Source: Actinomycetota bacterium (lineage in GTDB: Bacteria; Actinomycetota; Thermoleophilia; Gaiellales; Gaiellaceae). From it: a stretch of DNA of 35,791 nt. Under the pieces are notes generated by a model. That model did no database searches. It was not told where the DNA came from and worked only from the letters and a program-made list of their open reading frames with translations. The translations under genes were made by a program, and so were the position numbers. Location of the stretch: NCBI GenBank assembly GCA_003161615.1, contig PMOB01000030.1:1-35791 (forward strand). The letters are read 5' to 3'. Below, one piece after another: positions 31,720-35,791 of this stretch (positions within the stretch are counted from its first letter, which is position 1; each line of letters opens with the position of its first letter).

Positions 31720-31893
31720 ATGCCTCGCAAGCTCAAGCTCCGCCCGTCCGCGTGGGCCGTTGCCGTGGCCGCGTGGGATGTCTGGCGGCGGCTGCCGCCG
31801 AAACAGCGCCAGCAGGCGCTCGGCCTCGCGCGCAAGCACGGCCCGAAGGTCGCGAAGCAGCTCATCAAAGCGCGGCGCGCGCGTAAGCCCTAG
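31720..31893 (+). CDS. Small basic protein of unknown function
   Basis: A 57-residue protein (start MPRKLKLRPSAWAVAVAAWD, end IKARRARKP) with an Ala/Val/Trp-rich stretch near residues 10-24 and a basic helical tail (LGLARKHGPKVAKQLIKARR). Weak ribosome site GAAGG precedes ATG at 31720. It could be a small membrane-associated or nucleic-acid-binding protein; nothing more can be said. It diverges from the acidic protein gene and its stop overlaps that of sucA by 4 bases. Confidence 0.5.
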   Translation: MPRKLKLRPSAWAVAVAAWDVWRRLPPKQRQQALGLARKHGPKVAKQLIKARRARKP

Positions 31894-34721
31894 ACGCCGA
31901 GCGCGGCCCGGACGATCCTGTCCTGCTCGCGCAGGTGCGCCGTCGGATAGCCCTCGCTCGGGCTCGCGCGCCATGGCCGGCCGACGTAGAGAAGCGGAAC
32001 GCCTTCCGGCTTCGCCTCCTCGAGGCGGTGGCGGATCGCCCGCCAAGCGCCCATGTTCTGCGGCTCTTCCTGCACCCACACGACCTCGCTGAGGCTCGGG
32101 TAACCGTCGAAGAGCGCCTTCGCCTGCTCGACCGGGAACGGGTAGAGCTGCTCGAGCCGCGCGACCGCGACGCCGGCGGCGTTGGCCCGCTCCTCGTGGC
32201 CCTCGATGTCGTAGTAGACCTTGCCCTGGCAGAGGACGAGGCGGGAGATCTGCGCGTGGTCGACCGTCGCGTCGTCGAGCAGCGGGTGGAACTCCCCGCT
32301 CGCGAGCTCGTCGAGCGTTGCGCCTGCCTGCTTGAGCCGCAGCAGTCCTTTCGGAGTCATGACGACCAGCGGCCGCGCGGTCGCGTCGAGCGCCTGGCGC
32401 CGCAGGAGGTGGAAGTACTGCGCCGACGTCGTGCAGTTGGCGATCCGGATGTTCTCCTGCGCCGCGAGCTGGAGGAAGCGCTCCAGGCGGGCGCTCGAGT
32501 GCTCAGGCCCGTTCCCCTCGTAGCCGTGCGGCAGGAGCAGCGTGAGCCGCGTCGACTCGCGCCACTTCGAGAGGCCGGCGGAGATGAACTGGTCGATGAC
32601 GATCTGGGCGCCGTTGACGAAGTCTCCGAACTGCGCCTCCCAGAGGACCAGCGCCTCCGGCGCGGCGGCGGCGTACCCGTACTCGAAGCCGACGCAGGCG
32701 TACTCCGAGAGCGGCGAGTTGTAGATCTCGAACGCCGCGTCGGCGTCGTCGAGGTGCTGGAGCGGCGTGAACGTCGTCCCGGACGTCACGTCGTGGAGGA
32801 CGGCGTGGCGGTGGGAGAACGTGCCGCGCGCGGTGTCCTGGCCTGTGAGCCGGATCGGGATCCCGTCGACGAGCAGCGAGGCGAAGGCGAGCGCTTCCCC
32901 CTGGCCCCAGTCGATCCCGCCGGCCTCGATCGCCTCGCGCCGGCGCTCGAGCTGCTTCATGAGCTTCGGATGCGGCGTGAACCAGTCGGGGACGCGGAGG
33001 AGCTGTTCATTCAGCGCGCGGAGCCGGTCGGCGGCGACGGCGGTGACGACCTGCTCGCCGGTCGCAGCCGGGACGTGCGTGTCCTCGGCCGGCGGCGGCT
33101 CGGGGAGCACGCCGAACGTCTCCTTCAGCGCCTCGTGCGCCTGCTTCAGCTGCGCGAGGACGTCCGACTCCAGCTTGTCCGCCTGCTCTCTCGTGACATC
33201 GCCGTCGGAGACGAGCCGTGCCGAGAACTGCTCGCAGACGGTCGGATGCTCGGCGATCGCCGCCGCATAGAGCGGCTGGGTGTACGCCGCTTCGTCCTGC
33301 TCGTTGTGACCGTGGCGCCGGTAACCGACGAGGTCGACGACGACGTCATGGCCGAAGCGGCCGCGGTACGCGAGCGCGAGGCGGATCGCCGCGAGCGACG
33401 CCTCCGGATCGTCGGCGTTGACGTGGACGATGGGGATGTCGAAGCCCTTCGCGAGGTCGCTCGAGTAGCGCGTCGAGCGGCCGCTCTCCGGGTCGGTCGT
33501 GAAGCCAACCTGGTTGTTCGCGATCAGGTGGAGCGTGCCGCCGGTCGAGTAGCCGGCTAGCGCCTCGAGGTTGAGCGTCTCGGCAACGATCCCCTGGCCG
33601 GCGAACGACGCGTCCCCGTGGATGAGAACAGGCAGCGCGACGCTGGGGTCGTAGTAGCCGTGGCGCGACGAGCGGTCGGTCTGCTCCGCGCGGGCTCTCC
33701 CTTCGACGACCGGATCGACGGCCTCGAGGTGGCTCGGGTTGGAGACGAGCGTGATCGTGATCTCCCCCGCCTCGGTCGAGCGCGTTCCCGCGGCGCCGAG
33801 GTGGTACTTGACGTCGCCGCTGCCGCCCTCTTCGCTCGAGACGACGGCGTCGATCGTCCGCTCACCCTCGAACTCGCGCAGGATCGTCTCGTACGGGCGG
33901 CCGACGACGTGCGCGAGGACGTTGAGCCGTCCGCGGTGCGCCATCCCGATCACGACCTCGTGCGCTCCCGCGCCCGCCGCGAGCTCGATCGCCTCGTCGA
34001 GCATCGGGATCATCACGTCGAGCCCCTCCACGGAAAACTGCTTCTGGCCGAGGAAGGCGCGGCGCAAGTAGCGCTCCATCCCCTCCACCTCGCTCAAGCG
34101 CGCGAGCAGGCCGACACGCTCGGCGCGGGAGAGCGGGCGCCGGTAGCGGCCCGACTCGATCGCCTGCCGCAGCCAGACGCGCTCCTCGTGGTCGGAGATG
34201 TGCTCGATCTCGTAGGCGATCGTCCCGGTGTAGGTCTCGAGGAGGCGCGGCAGCGCGTCGGCGAGCGTCTCGCCCTCGACGTGGAGGCGGAGCAGCGAGG
34301 CGGGGATGCGTGCCTGCAGCTCGGGCGTCAGCTTCGGCGTCAGGCGGAGCGGCTCGAGCGCGGGATCGCCGTGCGGCTCCGAGCCGAGCGGGTCGAGCCG
34401 CGCGCTGAGGTGACCGTGCATCCGGATCGCCTTGACGAGCGCCATCGCGGCGGCGATCCCGCCGAGCAGTTCCGGGTCGGCGGCAGCGACGGCGGCGGGC
34501 GGCGGTGGAGCCGCGGCGGGCGCGGGCGCGGGGGAGCCGTCACCGTCCTGCGCGAGCTCGAGCAGCCGCGCGAGCCCCGGTTGGGTGGCGAGGAGCGCGG
34601 CCGGGTCGCTCTCGAACAGCTCGCGCCATTCCTCCGGGACGGAGCTTGGATTGTCGAGGTATTGCTCGGCGAGAAGGGCGGCGTAGCCCGAGTTCAGGCC
34701 GTCAACATCGTGATGTCCCAT
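31890..34721 (-). CDS. sucA: 2-oxoglutarate dehydrogenase E1 component
   Basis: A 943-residue thiamine-diphosphate enzyme that decarboxylates 2-oxoglutarate and passes the succinyl group to E2 in the TCA cycle. The N-terminal E2-binding segment (NSGYAALLAEQYLDNPSSV) is followed by a Pro/Ala linker near residues 65-85. Then come GMAHRGRLNVLAHVVGRP (about 255-272), HGDASFAGQG (about 370) and the ThDP/Mg motif ANNQVGFTTDP (about 402). The C-terminal transketolase-like part has VLWEAQFGDFVNGAQ and VWVQEEPQNMGAW. Length matches SucA. The succinyltransferase domain that makes mycobacterial Kgd larger is absent, so a separate sucB is expected. ATG at 34721 is the start. It lies 43 bp downstream of a small membrane protein gene. 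Confidence 0.93.
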   Translation of the reverse strand: MGHHDVDGLNSGYAALLAEQYLDNPSSVPEEWRELFESDPAALLATQPGLARLLELAQDGDGSPAPAPAAAPPPPAAVAAADPELLGGIAAAMALVKAIRMHGHLSARLDPLGSEPHGDPALEPLRLTPKLTPELQARIPASLLRLHVEGETLADALPRLLETYTGTIAYEIEHISDHEERVWLRQAIESGRYRRPLSRAERVGLLARLSEVEGMERYLRRAFLGQKQFSVEGLDVMIPMLDEAIELAAGAGAHEVVIGMAHRGRLNVLAHVVGRPYETILREFEGERTIDAVVSSEEGGSGDVKYHLGAAGTRSTEAGEITITLVSNPSHLEAVDPVVEGRARAEQTDRSSRHGYYDPSVALPVLIHGDASFAGQGIVAETLNLEALAGYSTGGTLHLIANNQVGFTTDPESGRSTRYSSDLAKGFDIPIVHVNADDPEASLAAIRLALAYRGRFGHDVVVDLVGYRRHGHNEQDEAAYTQPLYAAAIAEHPTVCEQFSARLVSDGDVTREQADKLESDVLAQLKQAHEALKETFGVLPEPPPAEDTHVPAATGEQVVTAVAADRLRALNEQLLRVPDWFTPHPKLMKQLERRREAIEAGGIDWGQGEALAFASLLVDGIPIRLTGQDTARGTFSHRHAVLHDVTSGTTFTPLQHLDDADAAFEIYNSPLSEYACVGFEYGYAAAAPEALVLWEAQFGDFVNGAQIVIDQFISAGLSKWRESTRLTLLLPHGYEGNGPEHSSARLERFLQLAAQENIRIANCTTSAQYFHLLRRQALDATARPLVVMTPKGLLRLKQAGATLDELASGEFHPLLDDATVDHAQISRLVLCQGKVYYDIEGHEERANAAGVAVARLEQLYPFPVEQAKALFDGYPSLSEVVWVQEEPQNMGAWRAIRHRLEEAKPEGVPLLYVGRPWRASPSEGYPTAHLREQDRIVRAALGV

Positions 34722-34764
34722 CTGCCTGACGGTAGCGAGCGAAGCCGGCGCTTCGCGAGCTCCC

Positions 34765-35046
34765 TTACCAGAGCGCGTGGCCGGTGGCCACCGCGAGCGC
34801 CAGGCCGAGGAAAAGGCAGACCCCGCCGATCAGCACGCTCGCCAGTTGCAAGCGCCCCTTTCGGCTCGCCATGCCAGACGAGACGAGCGCGAGCACGAGC
34901 GCCGGCAGGATCAGGCGGAGCGGGTGCCAGAAGATCCCGATGAAGCTCGTGAAGATGGCGATCGCGGCGAGGAAGCCGGAAACGGTGTCCGACGTCTTGC
35001 GCCTCGCAGGGTCGTGGACGATCTGGCTCTCGGCCTCGAAGCTCAC
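34765..35046 (-). CDS. Small membrane protein of unknown function
   Basis: A 93-residue protein with a polar start (MSFEAESQIVHDPARRKTSD) and two or three hydrophobic helices (TVSGFLAAIAIFTSFIGIFW, LRLILPALVLALVSSGMA, LASVLIGGVCLFLGLALAVA). No family recognised; the shape resembles small DUF4190-like two- or three-helix proteins, which is only a guess. GTG at 35046 overlaps the upstream gene's stop by 4 bp, so the two are co-translated. Confidence 0.65.
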   Translation of the reverse strand: MSFEAESQIVHDPARRKTSDTVSGFLAAIAIFTSFIGIFWHPLRLILPALVLALVSSGMASRKGRLQLASVLIGGVCLFLGLALAVATGHALW

Positions 35047-35333
35047 CGGCCGCCGATCCTATCGGCGCGCGCACAGGCGGCACGAGCGGTGCGGGCGTAG
35101 GCGCGGGCCGGGCCGCCGTGCGGGCGCGGCGGGCGGCGGCGCGACCGGGCACGAATCCGGTCGGAGCCGGACGACGGGCCGTCCGGCGTGACGCGTACGC
35201 CGGCGGTGTCGGCGCGTCCCTTCGGCGGCTGCGCCTTGATCGCGTAGTAGACGACCGAGCAGAGGTAGGCGATGGGGATCTTGAGAATCACCATCAGGAA
35301 GACCAGCTCCCAGAGAGAGTCCGGCGCACCCAC
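35043..35333 (-). CDS. Small single-span membrane protein with a basic tail
   Basis: A 96-residue protein starting VGAPDSLWELVFLMVILKIP. One or two helices (LVFLMVILKIPIAYLCSVVYY) are followed by a long Arg/Pro/Ala-rich cytoplasmic-looking tail (DRIRARSRRRPPRPHGG). No family recognised. GTG at 35333 is preferred because it gives a clean N-terminus; the frame is open further upstream but unlike protein. It is divergent from the sigma factor gene, sharing a 78-bp control region, and coupled to the next membrane gene. Confidence 0.55.
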   Translation of the reverse strand: MGAPDSLWELVFLMVILKIPIAYLCSVVYYAIKAQPPKGRADTAGVRVTPDGPSSGSDRIRARSRRRPPRPHGGPARAYARTARAACARADRIGGR

Positions 35334-35411
35334 CGTCCTCGAGTTTACCCGCGTATAGGGCCGAGAACCCGCGCGCGTTACCGAACCGATGAGCCTGGGG
35401 ATACCGAAGAC

Positions 35412-35791
35412 ATGAGTCATGACCAACTTCGCGCACTTATGGAGCACGGCGAGGAAGTCGGGTGCGTCAACCTCTCTGCGTTCACGCAGCTCATGACCGA
35501 GCTCGAGATCGACGACGAGGAGGTGCAGTCGCTCTACGAGCAGCTCGAGGAGCGCAGCATCGACCTCACCGACGACTGCTCGCTGCCCGATCCCGAGGAG
35601 ACGCACTTCTCGAACGAGACGGTCGCGGCGATGACGACGGACTCGCTGCAGCTCTTCCTCAACGAGGCGGGGCGCTATCCGCTCCTCACGGCGGCGGAGG
35701 AGGTCGAGCTCGCGAAGCGGATCGAGCGGGGCGACAAGGCGGCGAAGGACAGGATGACCAACGCGAACCTCCGCCTCGTCGTCTCGATCGC
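35412..35791 (+). CDS. rpoD: Primary sigma factor RpoD/SigA, 5' part (cut by window end)
   Basis: The first 126 residues of a sigma-70 group 1 factor. Residues 1-60 match region 1.1 (ELRALMEHGEE-like opening, FTQLMTELEIDDEEVQSLYE, ERSIDLTDD). Region 1.2 follows (TDSLQLFLNEAGRYPLLTAA) and region 2.1 begins (AKRIERGDKAAKDRMTNANL then RLVVSI). Presence of region 1.1 indicates a housekeeping sigma factor rather than an alternative one. ATG at 35412 is the start. The rest of the gene lies beyond the window. Confidence 0.93.
   Translation, partial: MSHDQLRALMEHGEEVGCVNLSAFTQLMTELEIDDEEVQSLYEQLEERSIDLTDDCSLPDPEETHFSNETVAAMTTDSLQLFLNEAGRYPLLTAAEEVELAKRIERGDKAAKDRMTNANLRLVVSI

Noticed and set aside
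31890-34721. Multifunctional Kgd (2-oxoglutarate decarboxylase with succinyltransferase domain)
   Set aside because: At 943 residues with only a short E2-binding start and Pro/Ala linker there is no room for the extra domain; it is SucA-like.

Overview
The window is GC-rich (nearly all codons end in G or C, GTG starts are frequent, genes often overlap by 4 bp). Its gene content fits an actinobacterium, most likely of the class Thermoleophilia (Gaiellales/Solirubrobacterales type). That placement is inferred from protein character, not from a marker-gene search. Genes are packed tightly and no stretch of more than about 300 bases lacks one. I see no insertion sequence, phage gene or CRISPR array.

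Layout. (1) Bases 1 to about 390 do not belong together. A minus-strand frame runs from an APS-kinase (CysN/CysC) fragment straight into a piece of peptide chain release factor 1, which then abuts a uracil-DNA-glycosylase-like gene. This looks like a chimeric contig end. (2) 400-8060: the UDG-like gene, overlapped by a small membrane protein with presenilin hallmarks. Facing them is a minus-strand group: RlmD/TrmA-type rRNA methyltransferase, two tandem secreted phosphoesterases and a YjbQ-family protein. Divergent from that group are an M3-like metallopeptidase and a small coiled-coil protein. (3) 8061-10984: terminator, tRNA-Ala(TGC), a Tat-exported bicovalent-FAD oxidoreductase, a divergent small secreted four-cysteine protein and a coiled-coil/proline-rich protein. 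(4) 11091-17292: a heterodimeric ABC exporter pair, and convergent to it a GAF-GGDEF-GAF-GAF-HD-GYP protein able in principle to make and destroy c-di-GMP. (5) 17436-30406: a carbohydrate region. It holds two divergent Gfo/Idh/MocA dehydrogenases, a GlcG/HbpS-like protein, a 1352-residue fusion (RnfD/UnbU-like membrane part, FG-GAP repeats, UnbV/ASPIC domain, degenerate vanadium-haloperoxidase-like part), a xylose/ribose-type ABC importer, a TIM-barrel sugar isomerase, a xylulokinase-like kinase and an SDR. (6) 30410-31893: an AhpD/carboxymuconolactone-decarboxylase-like gene with an in-frame TGA at the second position of its CxxC motif (probable selenocysteine, with a SECIS-like hairpin), a short partner gene, an acidic protein and a small basic protein. 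(7) 31890-35791: 2-oxoglutarate dehydrogenase E1 (sucA), two small membrane proteins and the start of the primary sigma factor gene, cut by the window end.

How the parts work together. The binding protein, ATPase and permease import a sugar. The divergent isomerase, kinase and SDR, and perhaps the two Gfo/Idh enzymes, would convert it to a phosphorylated ketose. A strong intrinsic terminator after the binding-protein gene would keep that protein in excess over the membrane parts.

Most notable are the candidate selenoprotein, the bacterial presenilin-like protease and the UnbU/UnbV/haloperoxidase-like fusion.
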